Shown here: one piece after another, positions 26,405-35,036 of the stretch
Position numbering within the stretch: the stretch's first letter is position 1
Layout of the letters: every line of letters starts with the position of its first letter
Source: Chitinophaga ginsengisoli
GTDB lineage: Bacteria; Bacteroidota; Bacteroidia; Chitinophagales; Chitinophagaceae
Direction: 5' to 3'
DNA: 64,000 bases
Assembly: GCF_003014595.1 (NCBI RefSeq)
Contig: NZ_PYGK01000016.1
Span: 124,001-188,000 of the forward strand
Position numbers and translations under genes: made by a program
The notes under the pieces: model-generated
The model's input: only the letters and a program-made list of their open reading frames with translations
The model's database searches: none
Told to the model about the DNA's origin: nothing

Positions 26405-28327
26405 TTACCAATAAAGCGTTTGCACCAGGTTAGGATTGGTCAGCAGATCATAATCCTGTATCGGGTACAGGTAGTTCCTGACACCAAAGGCTGTTTGCTG
26501 TGCGATCCTTATCTGGTAATAACCTTCCGTTGTCCTGTTAAAGACATTCCAACCCAACAGCGGAGTGCTCAGCACATTCTGTAGTTCTTTCCATCTGCGC
26601 AGGTCCCAGCCAGCCTGTCCTTCGAAGGCTGTTTCAATTCTCCGTTCCTGGTGAATGATAGCCCGTAGTCCATCTTTGGAATTGTATTTATCAGGATTGC
26701 TGGAATACTGTGACCAGGATGCAACTACACCCTGCAAACCAGCTCTTTCCCTTACTTTATCAATCCATTTATATACTTCTGCACCAGGGCCATTTACCTC
26801 ATTCAGGCATTCTGCATATAACAACCAGAGACCCGTCAGGCGCATGAAAGGCCAGGAGTAATTCTGCTGCACACTGTTTTGTCCGAAGGTGGTTTGATAA
26901 GGCACCAGTTTCTTCGCCCAATAACCTGTTGCGTTATAACGCAGTTGATCGGGAGGTGCGGCAAAGCCATTCACCGCGTTCACGTAATTCGGATTATTAT
27001 CATCCAGGTTACCCGATCCGAACCATACACTACCGTCAAAAGCAACATCGGCATAATAACGAGGCTCCCTGTTAAAGTTGCCCTTCACAGTAGTATATCC
27101 CTTCTTGATGTAGTACGCATGAGCATCGTCGCCCGCCTGTAGTTTATAACGGTTCTTATAGTCCCAGAGCCTGTCTTCATTGATAGGTACACCATTGCTG
27201 CTATAAAAGAGTTCTGACTGTCCGATAGGAACGGATAAGTTAGAATACACGGCAAACACATTGGCGGCTGCTTCTGCTGTTACACGTGGAGAGGCCATAT
27301 ACTGCCATCCGAACTGCGGATTGAGCGTCCATACCTGTTCAGAATTCCAGCTATCAACAAATGCGCCCTGTATGGTAAGCATCCTGCGTGTAATGTCGGA
27401 CAGGTGTACAACACCTCCGGAGATTCTCAGCTGATACAGGTCGGCCCCTGCAGACGTTGCAGCATCAATAGCTTCCTTGCAGGCGTTCATGGCACGTTCC
27501 CACTTCTTATCATCATATTCGGAAGCAAACAATCTGGTGCCGTCACCCCGCTTCATGGAAGCATAATCGGGGTTGCCGTTAAACAGCGGACTTGCCTGTG
27601 TAACGAGTACTTCCGCCTTTACAGCCTTTGCAATGGTACCACTGATGCGGCCCTGTTCTGCAGCCAGGTTCTGGATCACAGGCGGCAGATCAACGATCGC
27701 TTCGTCGAGCAGTCTTATTACATAGCTAAAGCAGGAGTCTACAGGTTGTTGTTTGATCCTTACTTCATCGATAGATGCATTTACCGGAAGGTTTACATCT
27801 ACGATAGGAATAGGGCCATACATCCGGATCAGCCAGTAGTGAAAATATGCCTTCAGGAACTTAGCTTCCGCGTTCCATCTTTTGCGTTGGAACTCCGGCA
27901 GATCGAGTGCGATGTGTGAGTTCTCGAGGAAGATGTTACACCTCCGGATGGCCTGCCACATATTGAGGCCCATGTTATAACCATCCCAGAAGTTCAGCAC
28001 GGGATTGGCACTGTTCTGCAGACCACGTATGATACTGAAACCGGCATCGCCACCGGGGCCGCCAAGCGTGCTCTGATCCTGCAGGGGATAAGGAAACATG
28101 ATCTCGCCTGATGTAGTAAAACCAGCATTCCTGCGGATGTCTGCCAGCATTTGCAGAGGGGCATAACAGCCGAATAAATAGGCCTGCGTTTCATTGGCAT
28201 TGGCGAAAGCGCTTTCCAGTGTAGCAACGTCGTCGGGTACGACGTCCAGATACTTCTTACAGGAAGGTTGTATGAATATAGACAGGCAGGTGACTGCACA
28301 GAGTAGTTGTTTTGTAATGGATCGCAT
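26405..28327 (-). CDS. SusD/RagB family outer-membrane lipoprotein (fucose locus)
   Basis: 640 residues with lipobox IQPSC (Cys about 23) and KKYLDVVPDD right after it, the usual SusD opening. The TPR-like helical body includes GDAGFSIIRGLQNSANPVLN and RKRWNAEAKFLKAYFHYWL. The C-terminal ERAGLQGVV, IHQERRIETAFEGQAGWDLR and NPNLVQTLYW pieces complete the family pattern. It should sit as a lid on the SusC barrel and bind the glycan. It starts 24 bp after the SusC stop. Confidence 0.95.
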   Translation of the reverse strand: MRSITKQLLCAVTCLSIFIQPSCKKYLDVVPDDVATLESAFANANETQAYLFGCYAPLQMLADIRRNAGFTTSGEIMFPYPLQDQSTLGGPGGDAGFSIIRGLQNSANPVLNFWDGYNMGLNMWQAIRRCNIFLENSHIALDLPEFQRKRWNAEAKFLKAYFHYWLIRMYGPIPIVDVNLPVNASIDEVRIKQQPVDSCFSYVIRLLDEAIVDLPPVIQNLAAEQGRISGTIAKAVKAEVLVTQASPLFNGNPDYASMKRGDGTRLFASEYDDKKWERAMNACKEAIDAATSAGADLYQLRISGGVVHLSDITRRMLTIQGAFVDSWNSEQVWTLNPQFGWQYMASPRVTAEAAANVFAVYSNLSVPIGQSELFYSSNGVPINEDRLWDYKNRYKLQAGDDAHAYYIKKGYTTVKGNFNREPRYYADVAFDGSVWFGSGNLDDNNPNYVNAVNGFAAPPDQLRYNATGYWAKKLVPYQTTFGQNSVQQNYSWPFMRLTGLWLLYAECLNEVNGPGAEVYKWIDKVRERAGLQGVVASWSQYSSNPDKYNSKDGLRAIIHQERRIETAFEGQAGWDLRRWKELQNVLSTPLLGWNVFNRTTEGYYQIRIAQQTAFGVRNYLYPIQDYDLLTNPNLVQTLYW

Positions 28328-28351
28328 AAGTAATCGTTTACGTTACTTTCG

Positions 28352-31300
28352 TTAAAAATTGACATTAGCTCCGAAATTGAGCACCTTCTGAATAGGGTAG
28401 CTGAATCCCTGGCCCGCCTGCTCAGGATCCCAGAGCTTGAAGTGGCTGAAGGTGAACAGATTGAGTCCACTGAAATACACACGCATGCTGGAGAGGTACA
28501 GGTGTTTGGCAAGAGACTTTGGCAACGTATAACCTATTTCCACTGATTTCAAACGCATAAAGCTACCATCTCTCAGCCACCAGGTGCTCTGTTGTTGGTT
28601 GTTCAGGATATCAGTAGTGGATAGGCGTGGCCATAATGCATAGAGGTGTTGGTTCTCTTCAGACCAGTGGTCATCCGCATACGCTTTTAAGATCTGCGCA
28701 TTGTTCACAAATGGTGCAGTACCATATTTTCCCCAGTACCTGTCGTCTTCGGATGTGGCATTGATGAAGAAAGATTCCCTGGCCAGTCCCTGGAAAAAGG
28801 CATTCAGGTCGAAGTTTTTATAGCCCATTGAGAAGCCAAATCCATAAATGATCTGTGGTGTAGTTGGAAGACCGATAGGTACCTGGTCGTCCTGGTTGAT
28901 GATACCATCTTTGTTGACGTCCCTGTATTTAATGTCGCCACCGATCGGCAATGGAGAAGAGCCGAACAACTGCGTCGGAGAGTTAGCCGCTTCTTTATCA
29001 TCTACAAACAATCTTTCCGCGATATATCCGAATGGCTGATTAATAGGTCTGCCTTTTTGGAAGCGGTAGGCGTATTTATATTGCGGTTCTTCAAAACGGC
29101 CATAATGGTTGGCAGTCACTGTCAGGTTACCCAGTACGGATGCCCACAGTTGTTTTGTGATGTTCTGTTTATAGTTGATATTCAGATCAAGTCCTTTGGC
29201 ATAAGCGGTGCCCACATTGGATTTCACAGTTGCTTCAAGACCGTTTGTAACAGGGATATATCCGCGTTTCTGCAGGATGTTGTACCTGTATTCATGGTAG
29301 ATCTCTGCGGTGATGTTCAGCTGGTGAAATAAGGTGATCTCTGCCGCCAGGTTAGCTTTACGGGCCGTTTCCCAGGTTACGCCAGGATTAGGATAGTTCT
29401 GAATAGTGGTACCGTACATCTTCACGCTATTGTTGGTCCCAAAAACAGCATATATCCCATTCACGTCATCAGGCGTTACGTTGGACAGATAGTAGAAACG
29501 TGTGTTGTCAATGTTGTCATTTCCCACAAGACCATAACTACCTCTCAGTTTCAGCCTTGTAACGACGTCGGAGATGCCTCCTTTCCAGAATTTCTCATTA
29601 GAGATCACCCAGCCTGCACCAACGGTAGGGAAGAAGCCCCAGCGGTATTGGGTAGAGAAACGTTCGGAACCATTATATCCGAAGTTGAATTCGACATAAT
29701 ACTTACCGGCGAAGGAATAGGTGGCCCTGCCTGCCAGTCCGAGATTACGGTAAGGCAGTGAATACTGTAAGGATGGCTGGTGCGTATTGGGATCATCCGC
29801 CTCCGCATTCAGCTTTTGCTGACGCGTAGCAATGAGGGCGGCGCTGATATTGTGTTTACCGAAAGCTCTTGCATAGTCAAGGCTTCCCTGCAGGTAAAGG
29901 AATGTATTCATATCCTTTTTACCTGGATAGTAGCTGAGGAATTCCTGTGCACCTCCCGGCTGATTGTTCAGCCAGTTAAGGGTGTAGGTGTTGTTGGTCT
30001 GGTCATAACTTCCCACATCGTAATAGAAAGGTTTGTATGCTCTTCTCAGATCAAAATAAGCGTACCTGTTAGTGCTGAACAGACCATGAAATGCCAGTCC
30101 TTCGGTGACGAAGTTCAGGTTCTGGTTTACTTCAAACTGGGCAGAGATCTTGGATTCAGAGAATGATTTATAACCATACATCAGGGAAGCATATGGATTG
30201 TTTTGCAGTCCGCCTGTAGTACTGAGCGAGTTACCGAACAGAATATGTTTGGTCAGCAGGTTGGCACTATCCGCAGGAAAAAATGCCGGAAAGGCTACAG
30301 GACTGGTATGCAGCGCCCTGTCGTACATATCACTGGCGAAGCCGGACTGGTCATCGGTGATAGGTCCGGTGTATTCATTGAAATTTCCCCAGAGACGAAC
30401 TACTGCTTCTGTGGTTTTGGTCAGTTTAACGTTGACGTTGGAACGTAGCTGGTAGTTCTCGAACTTCATGGAGGAATTGAAGTTATTGACAGGGTTTACC
30501 TGCAGGATGCCGTTGTCTTTGTCGTAAGACCCTGCTATATAATACCTTGCCGCTTCTGTACCTCCCTGTACGCTGAAATTGGCGCGTTGCGTGGTGGTCT
30601 GGTCTTTAAACAAGGTAGACATCCAGTCGACCGCCGGATACACATAAGGATTGCTGCCCGGGGCTTTGTTCATAGTCGCCTGTGTGTTGATGATCTCATT
30701 AGGCGTGTACTGTGGTGTAGCCAGTGGATTACGGGTAGTGAGCGCCTCGTTGTACAGTTTCATGTACGTAACAGGATCTGCCAGTTTCACTGTTTGTGTA
30801 GGTCGGGAGATGGAACGTTCGTAGCGAAAGTTCATGCGTGCTTTACCGGCCTTACCTTCCTTGGTAGTGACGAGTATCACGCCGTTTGCGCCCCTGGCGC
30901 CATAGAGTGCAGCGGCGCTGGCGTCTTTCAGAATGGAGAAGCTGGCAATGTCATCGACCTGCAGACGGGCGAGGTCGTTGGAACTCAGTTCAACGTTGTC
31001 TACCAGTATCAGCGGACTGGCACTGTAGCCGAAGGTAGTCACCCCACGGATAAAGAATGATGAATTGTCCAGTCCTGGTTGACCGCCACGCTGGAATGAT
31101 ACCATACCGGCAATCTGTCCGGCCATGGCGTTGGTAAGGTTGCTGGAAGGGATCTTCAGCGCAGAAGGATCAATACTTGTTACCGATCCTACCACCGCTT
31201 CTTTCCTTTGTTTTCTTCCATAGGCCACTACGACCACTTCTTCGGCGCTGAATGTAGCAGGTCTTAATACCAGGTTGACCACCTTCGTGTTGTGCGTTAC

Positions 31301-31597
31301 GGATATGAACTGCTGTTCAAAGCCGACAAACGTAAACCGGAGGATGGTGCCCGGTTCTACGTCGAGCACAAACTTGCCGTTTGCATTAGTGGAAGTGGCG
31401 ACGTTCTTTTTGTTTTCGGCTACAATGTTGACACCTTCAAGCTTCGCGCCTGAGGTATCTGTGACAGTTCCGGTGACGGTTAGTTTTTCGGCTTGTTGTG
31501 CCGCCGCATTGTAGGTAAAGAACGTGGATAATAGAAAAAGCAGGCATACGGATTTTAAGGCCCTGAGCCTGTTGTACGTGGAGAGGCATTCTGGCAT
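28352..31597 (-). CDS. SusC/RagA family TonB-dependent transporter (fucose locus)
   Basis: 1081 residues. After a signal peptide (ending near AAAQQ) comes a carboxypeptidase-D-like regulatory domain (about 38-115, TGTVTDTSGAKLEGV). A TonB-box/plug region follows (VVVVAYGRKQRKEAVVGSV; DIASFSILKDASAAALYGAR), then a 22-strand barrel ending ...LNFGANVNF. There is no STN domain, so it should not signal to a FecR/sigma pair; control is probably by the divergent AraC protein. It imports fucosylated oligosaccharides bound by SusD. It heads the minus-strand operon that runs to 17806. Confidence 0.96.
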   Translation of the reverse strand: MPECLSTYNRLRALKSVCLLFLLSTFFTYNAAAQQAEKLTVTGTVTDTSGAKLEGVNIVAENKKNVATSTNANGKFVLDVEPGTILRFTFVGFEQQFISVTHNTKVVNLVLRPATFSAEEVVVVAYGRKQRKEAVVGSVTSIDPSALKIPSSNLTNAMAGQIAGMVSFQRGGQPGLDNSSFFIRGVTTFGYSASPLILVDNVELSSNDLARLQVDDIASFSILKDASAAALYGARGANGVILVTTKEGKAGKARMNFRYERSISRPTQTVKLADPVTYMKLYNEALTTRNPLATPQYTPNEIINTQATMNKAPGSNPYVYPAVDWMSTLFKDQTTTQRANFSVQGGTEAARYYIAGSYDKDNGILQVNPVNNFNSSMKFENYQLRSNVNVKLTKTTEAVVRLWGNFNEYTGPITDDQSGFASDMYDRALHTSPVAFPAFFPADSANLLTKHILFGNSLSTTGGLQNNPYASLMYGYKSFSESKISAQFEVNQNLNFVTEGLAFHGLFSTNRYAYFDLRRAYKPFYYDVGSYDQTNNTYTLNWLNNQPGGAQEFLSYYPGKKDMNTFLYLQGSLDYARAFGKHNISAALIATRQQKLNAEADDPNTHQPSLQYSLPYRNLGLAGRATYSFAGKYYVEFNFGYNGSERFSTQYRWGFFPTVGAGWVISNEKFWKGGISDVVTRLKLRGSYGLVGNDNIDNTRFYYLSNVTPDDVNGIYAVFGTNNSVKMYGTTIQNYPNPGVTWETARKANLAAEITLFHQLNITAEIYHEYRYNILQKRGYIPVTNGLEATVKSNVGTAYAKGLDLNINYKQNITKQLWASVLGNLTVTANHYGRFEEPQYKYAYRFQKGRPINQPFGYIAERLFVDDKEAANSPTQLFGSSPLPIGGDIKYRDVNKDGIINQDDQVPIGLPTTPQIIYGFGFSMGYKNFDLNAFFQGLARESFFINATSEDDRYWGKYGTAPFVNNAQILKAYADDHWSEENQHLYALWPRLSTTDILNNQQQSTWWLRDGSFMRLKSVEIGYTLPKSLAKHLYLSSMRVYFSGLNLFTFSHFKLWDPEQAGQGFSYPIQKVLNFGANVNF

Positions 31598-31697
31598 AAA
31601 CCAAGATTTAGGAAGATAGTGTGAATAAAACTATTTCAACATGGAATTGCGGCAAAACTATCTTATGGGAGATGTCAGGGAAATGGAACATTCATTT

Positions 31698-31743
31698 ATT
31701 TTGATGGATTATTCTACGATTTTGGACAAAATACTTATTTTGG
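31698..31743. promoter_or_regulatory. Triplicated ATTTTGR half-sites between SusC and AraC genes
   Basis: ATTTTGA at 31698-31704, ATTTTGG at 31719-31725 and ATTTTGG at 31737-31743, spaced 21 and 18 bp. TTATTTTG also recurs at 31696 and 31735. AraC-type regulators bind direct half-sites about two helical turns apart, so these are candidate binding sites for the divergent regulator. Confidence 0.45.
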
Positions 31744-31770
31744 CATCGGCCCGGATTTTATAGCGGTAAG

Positions 31771-31886
31771 ATAGTATTGGGCTGAGGTAATTTAATATGA
31801 ATCACGTTATTGGACCATTAAAAGATCAGAACAGGCTCAGGTCAATATAGTATTGAGCTAAGTTAATTTAACACGTACCACGTTAT
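31771..31886 (+). repeat. Two 40-bp direct repeats reaching into the AraC start codon
   Basis: Copy 1 is 31771-31810 and copy 2 is 31847-31886, about 33 of 40 bases identical, period 76 bp. Both begin ATAGTATTG, carry TAATTTAA in the middle and end CACGTTAT. In copy 2 the final AT is the start of the AraC ATG codon. Confidence 0.8.
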
Positions 31887-32790
31887 GAGAACAGTAAAGC
31901 GCAAAGACGGTTTTGAAGGACAACGTATGATCAGTCTCCCGGAGGCTGTCTGGAAAAATGCCATTAAAGCAAACCCGGTTATTGGTCAGTTGTATATTAC
32001 CCACATCGGTTATTTCCCAAGAGCTGCTTTTCACTACCGGGAAAGGAAGAATGGGTGCCCTGACAATATTCTGTTATACTGTGTAAAAGGAAAGGGATGG
32101 TATACGGTAAACGACCGGCGTTTTGAAATGGGCGTGAACCAGTTTGTGATCATCCCTGCTACGAAGGCCCATTTGCGTTATGGATCGGACGATAAAAATC
32201 CGTGGACCATTTACTGGGTACATTTCAGCGGAAAAGATATGGATAGTTTCAACCGCGGATTTAATATCGGTTTGCTGGATGGTCCGCGGCATATACATTC
32301 CAATGAAGCTGGTATTCAGCTGTGGGATATGATGTATCAGAGTCTGAAGATGGGATTCGGAAAGGATAATATGGGCAAGGCGAATTTATGCCTGTATCAT
32401 TTCGTTTCTTCATTTCTTTATCCCGAAAAGGAGTGTGCGGAAGAAAATGAGGCCAGGAGCAGGATTGACGGCACCATAAAGCATATGCAGCAGCATTTGT
32501 CTGCAACCCTGACAGTGGAAGATCTGGCGCAGCAATGTGATCTGTCTCCTTCGCATTTTTCCAACCTGTTTAAGAAAGCGACGGGTATGTCGCCCTTGAA
32601 TTATTTTATTCATCTGAAGTTACAGAGAGCCTGCCTGTTGTTGTATACTACCGATATGAAGATCAAAGATGTGGCAGTGACCATTGGTTATGATGACCCT
32701 TATCATTTCTCCCGTTTATTCAAAAAGACCATGCATATTTCTCCGGAGCAGTACCGTGGGTTGAGAAGGAAGGAGGATCCGGCTGGGTGA
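31885..32790 (+). CDS. AraC family regulator, probable activator of the fucose locus
   Basis: 301 residues. The N-terminal 170 residues are an AraC-type cupin sensor (FHYRERKNGCPDNILLYCVK, then ENQFVIIP-like VNQFVIIPATKAHLRY and WTIYWVHFSG), typical of sugar-responsive AraC proteins. Two HTH motifs follow in the last 100 residues: VEDLAQQCDLSPSHFSNLFK and IKDVAVTIGYDDPYHFSRLF. It is divergent from the SusC gene across a 287-bp region rich in direct repeats, so it most likely activates the locus in response to L-fucose or a derivative. The ligand is inferred. Confidence 0.93.
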   Translation: MRTVKRKDGFEGQRMISLPEAVWKNAIKANPVIGQLYITHIGYFPRAAFHYRERKNGCPDNILLYCVKGKGWYTVNDRRFEMGVNQFVIIPATKAHLRYGSDDKNPWTIYWVHFSGKDMDSFNRGFNIGLLDGPRHIHSNEAGIQLWDMMYQSLKMGFGKDNMGKANLCLYHFVSSFLYPEKECAEENEARSRIDGTIKHMQQHLSATLTVEDLAQQCDLSPSHFSNLFKKATGMSPLNYFIHLKLQRACLLLYTTDMKIKDVAVTIGYDDPYHFSRLFKKTMHISPEQYRGLRRKEDPAG

Positions 32791-32811
32791 ACTGCCGGTA
32801 TGAGTGGCATA

Positions 32812-32956
32812 TAAACAGGATCAAAACCCGTACAAACAACGTTTCACCTATGTCTATCTTACGTTAATCCTGCGTTCCAGAACGTAGGATCAACGTAGGA
32901 TGAACATAGGTGAAACCTTGTTAAGACGATGTTTGTACCTGATTAATACCTGTTTA
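32812..32956. repeat. 145-bp imperfect inverted repeat (MITE-like or long hairpin)
   Basis: Nested matching arms: TAAACAGG (32812-32819) with CCTGTTTA (32949-32956), GTACAAACA (32830-32838) with TGTTTGTAC (32930-32938), GTTTCACCTATG (32841-32852) with CATAGGTGAAAC (32905-32916), and GCGTTC near 32872 with GAACGT near 32880. Direct repeats AACGTAGGAT/AACGTAGGATG lie in the right arm. The region holds no ORF. It follows the AraC gene by 21 bp. Confidence 0.8.
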
Positions 32957-33214
32957 CATGAAGATGTAAACCTTTTCGTACCCGGGACGAAACGTCTGTG
33001 TAAAGGGCTCTTTCCCCAGGTTCTGAAAAAGGGCTTTTTAAGGCGATTAAAGCAATAGTAACAGAATAATGATCTTCATATGCCATTGCCACCTTTAAGC
33101 CAAAATACAGGCTGTTATAACGGTTTGATGTAAGTGTCTCCCCCGGGGGGGAAGCGCAGTACAGATGGTCGTATGTTATATTTCATTATTTTTGCATTTA
33201 AATTTTTTGACAAA

Positions 33215-33538
33215 ATGAATAAATACGAAAGATTAAAGACTGAGCTGCAGACAGCCGGTACAGGAAGGATGAAAGCCTTCGGGAGTTCGATGTTACCCAT
33301 TTTAAAAAGCGGCAGTTTGCTTACGTTCACGAAAGCAGCTGAATATGAGATTGGCGATATTGTATTCTGCAAAGTAAGAGGCCGTTACATTGATGCGCAT
33401 AAGGTCGTGAAGAAAGATGCGAACAAGGGGTTTCTGATCGCAAACAATCATGGTTTTGAGAATGGATGGACGAAGATCATTTACGGCCGGGTAGTTACCG
33501 GTGAATTTGAAAACAGGATCATTTATCAGGGCCGTTAA
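33215..33538 (+). CDS. Small S26/S24-like peptidase-fold protein
   Basis: 107 residues from ATG 33215. The frame is open upstream from 33134, but those residues are not conserved-looking. GSSMLPIL (about residues 25-32) is the signal-peptidase/LexA-type Ser-Met box. GDIVFCK and DAHKVVKKD follow; the His in AHKVV is placed like the catalytic His of Ser-His (S26B type) signal peptidases. It lacks a membrane anchor and is shorter than SipW or LepB. It may process a nearby small exported peptide, or it may be a non-proteolytic relative. The neighbouring small genes favour the first view, but this is inference. Confidence 0.75.
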   Translation: MNKYERLKTELQTAGTGRMKAFGSSMLPILKSGSLLTFTKAAEYEIGDIVFCKVRGRYIDAHKVVKKDANKGFLIANNHGFENGWTKIIYGRVVTGEFENRIIYQGR

Positions 33539-33747
33539 TAGCAGTACACCCCATTTAGCCCGGGCCCATCCGCAATGTTTTCGCGGTGCAACAACACGGC
33601 CCCGGCTTACTGAAAAGAAGAAATCCCAACTATCATTTTGATGCCATTGACGTTGAAACCCTCTACAGCTGCCTTTGCAGTAGATAAACAAACAGCCGTT
33701 CGCGATAAAAAGATAGCTCTAATTAACATAGGATTAACTAAGTTGTA

Positions 33748-33861
33748 ATGAAAAAAAATTACCTTGGTTTATCTGCTTTTGAGTTCAAAAAAATAGGGGG
33801 CACTAAAAATTTTTGCTTATGCAAAGGGGAAGCATTAAAGCCAGGGACGCAGTTCTCCTGA
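33748..33861 (+). CDS. Possible Gly-Gly leader peptide (37 residues)
   Basis: ATG 33748 to TGA 33859-33861. The peptide begins MKKNYLGLSAFEFKKIGG, an N-terminal stretch of 18 residues ending in Gly-Gly, followed by a short tail with CLC and no other Cys. This is the shape of a double-glycine-leader peptide precursor. It overlaps the start of the MauE-like gene by 43 bp in another frame. There is no transporter or modification enzyme in the window. The ORF is short, so chance is a real possibility. Confidence 0.4.
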   Translation: MKKNYLGLSAFEFKKIGGTKNFCLCKGEALKPGTQFS

Positions 33862-34262
33862 TCTGTTATTTTTTATTTACCAGTATGTTTATTTATGCCG
33901 CTGTCTCTAAACTGATGAATTACCAGATTTTTATTATTCAGATGGATCGCCAGCCATTCCCGGATAGCTACACGCCCATATTGGTATGGAGCGTTCTCGC
34001 ATCTGAGATCCTGGCAGCTGTGATGATGATGACCCTTTCCCTGAGAAGGATCGGATTGTTTTTCGCTACAGCCATGATGATCTGTTTTACTGCTTACATC
34101 ATCCTTGTCAAACTGCACTATTATGGCGTAATTCCCTGTAGCTGCGGGGGCGTGATTGCGAGCTTTACATGGACGCAACACCTGATCTTCAATCTCTTTT
34201 TTGTCACTATCGGCATTGTTGGTATTTATCTGGAACAGCAATTCAGAAAGAAAAAGGCATAG
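33819..34262 (+). CDS. MauE/DoxX-like redox-associated membrane protein
   Basis: 147 residues from ATG 33819 (a TTG at 33813 is in frame). Four hydrophobic segments are visible: LLICYFLFTSMFIYAAVSKL, a second with LASEILAAVMMMTLSL, a third with FFATAMMICFTAYIILVKL, and a last with HLIFNLFFVTIGIVGIYLE. A CSCGG motif between TM3 and TM4 is typical of MauE/DoxX-like proteins. MauE-type proteins support disulfide formation or maturation of small Cys-containing proteins in the envelope. Two small Cys-containing products are encoded next to it, so a maturation role is plausible. Confidence 0.85.
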   Translation: MQRGSIKARDAVLLICYFLFTSMFIYAAVSKLMNYQIFIIQMDRQPFPDSYTPILVWSVLASEILAAVMMMTLSLRRIGLFFATAMMICFTAYIILVKLHYYGVIPCSCGGVIASFTWTQHLIFNLFFVTIGIVGIYLEQQFRKKKA

Positions 34263-34320
34263 TTATCAGCGTGCAACATTTTACAGCACTATTGGTTATT
34301 CATAACACAGACCAGAATTG

Positions 34321-34380
34321 TAATCGCTTACGTAGAAACGACAACAATAAGACAATTACCTATTTTTAATCGCTTACGTA
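34321..34380 (+). repeat. Two perfect 14-bp direct repeats, TAATCGCTTACGTA
   Basis: Copies at 34321-34334 and 34367-34380, 46 bp apart, in the 428-bp non-coding gap before the small exported protein gene. An inverted repeat ATTACCT/AGGTAAT (34413-34431) lies just downstream. These look like regulator-binding sites, but the regulator is unknown. The rest of 34263-34690 holds nothing I can identify. Confidence 0.6.
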
Positions 34381-34690
34381 AAAGGGGATAGTAACGTGCA
34401 ATACGTGAAATAATTACCTATGTGAGGTAATAAGGGACAATTTTTGCATTGCGAGTAACGGATGCTTACAACTGATAGGAGCGATGGACAGCGCATTCTC
34501 CTGATCTTAATGTATTAAGAATAATACTGGCTAAAAAACGTGTATGCCGGCGGCATGAAGGGGGAATCATGTCTTAATCTCAGGGGGATAAGAGAAGAAG
34601 TGTACTTCACAGAAGTGAGGACAAGATTGTGTTTTCTGACAATTTCAATATAGGGTTTCAATCACATCAATCACTTCAATTAGCATTCGT

Positions 34691-34960
34691 ATGAAAAAGA
34701 TCAAATTAGTATTTGCCATCCTGGCCCTTGCGGCAGGAGTTAGCGGCGCTGTTGCAGCCAATCGTCCTTCTACTACTGTTGCCAGTACTACATCTTCTAC
34801 AGACGTCTTACATGATTGGATCGACTGGAACAATCAGCTAGTGCTTACCAATGCAACGCAGGCACAGGCGCAAACACTTTGTTCGGGAAATTTCAACATC
34901 TGTCTCCGGGCTAAAGATAATACCAACATCTACACAGTTGGAGAGCTTCCTGCGAGATAA
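34691..34960 (+). CDS. Small exported protein, DUF6520-like
   Basis: 89 residues with signal peptide MKKIKLVFAILALAAGVSGA and a short mature part containing two Cys (LCSGNFNICL). This size and layout resembles the DUF6520-type small proteins that sit beside MauE-like genes in Bacteroidota. The Cys pair could form a disulfide in the envelope. Its function is unknown. A terminator follows 12 bp downstream. Confidence 0.7.
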   Translation: MKKIKLVFAILALAAGVSGAVAANRPSTTVASTTSSTDVLHDWIDWNNQLVLTNATQAQAQTLCSGNFNICLRAKDNTNIYTVGELPAR

Positions 34961-34972
34961 CTGAAAAGTACA

Positions 34973-35005
34973 ACAGCACCCGGGTATGAAGAACCCAGGT
35001 GCTGT
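34973..35005 (+). terminator. Terminator hairpin after the small exported protein gene
   Basis: ACAGCACC (34973-34980) pairs with GGTGCTGT (34998-35005), extended inward by GGGT/ACCC with one mismatch. The T run is weak (CTTAAA). It also separates the convergent SusD gene. Confidence 0.7.
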
Positions 35006-35036
35006 CTTAAACTACAATGTATCCGGCGCTTCTCAG

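Noticed and set aside
28352..31597. STN domain in the fucose SusC
   Set aside because: The sequence goes directly from signal peptide to the carboxypeptidase-D-like domain; no STN pattern as in the 36464-39808 protein.
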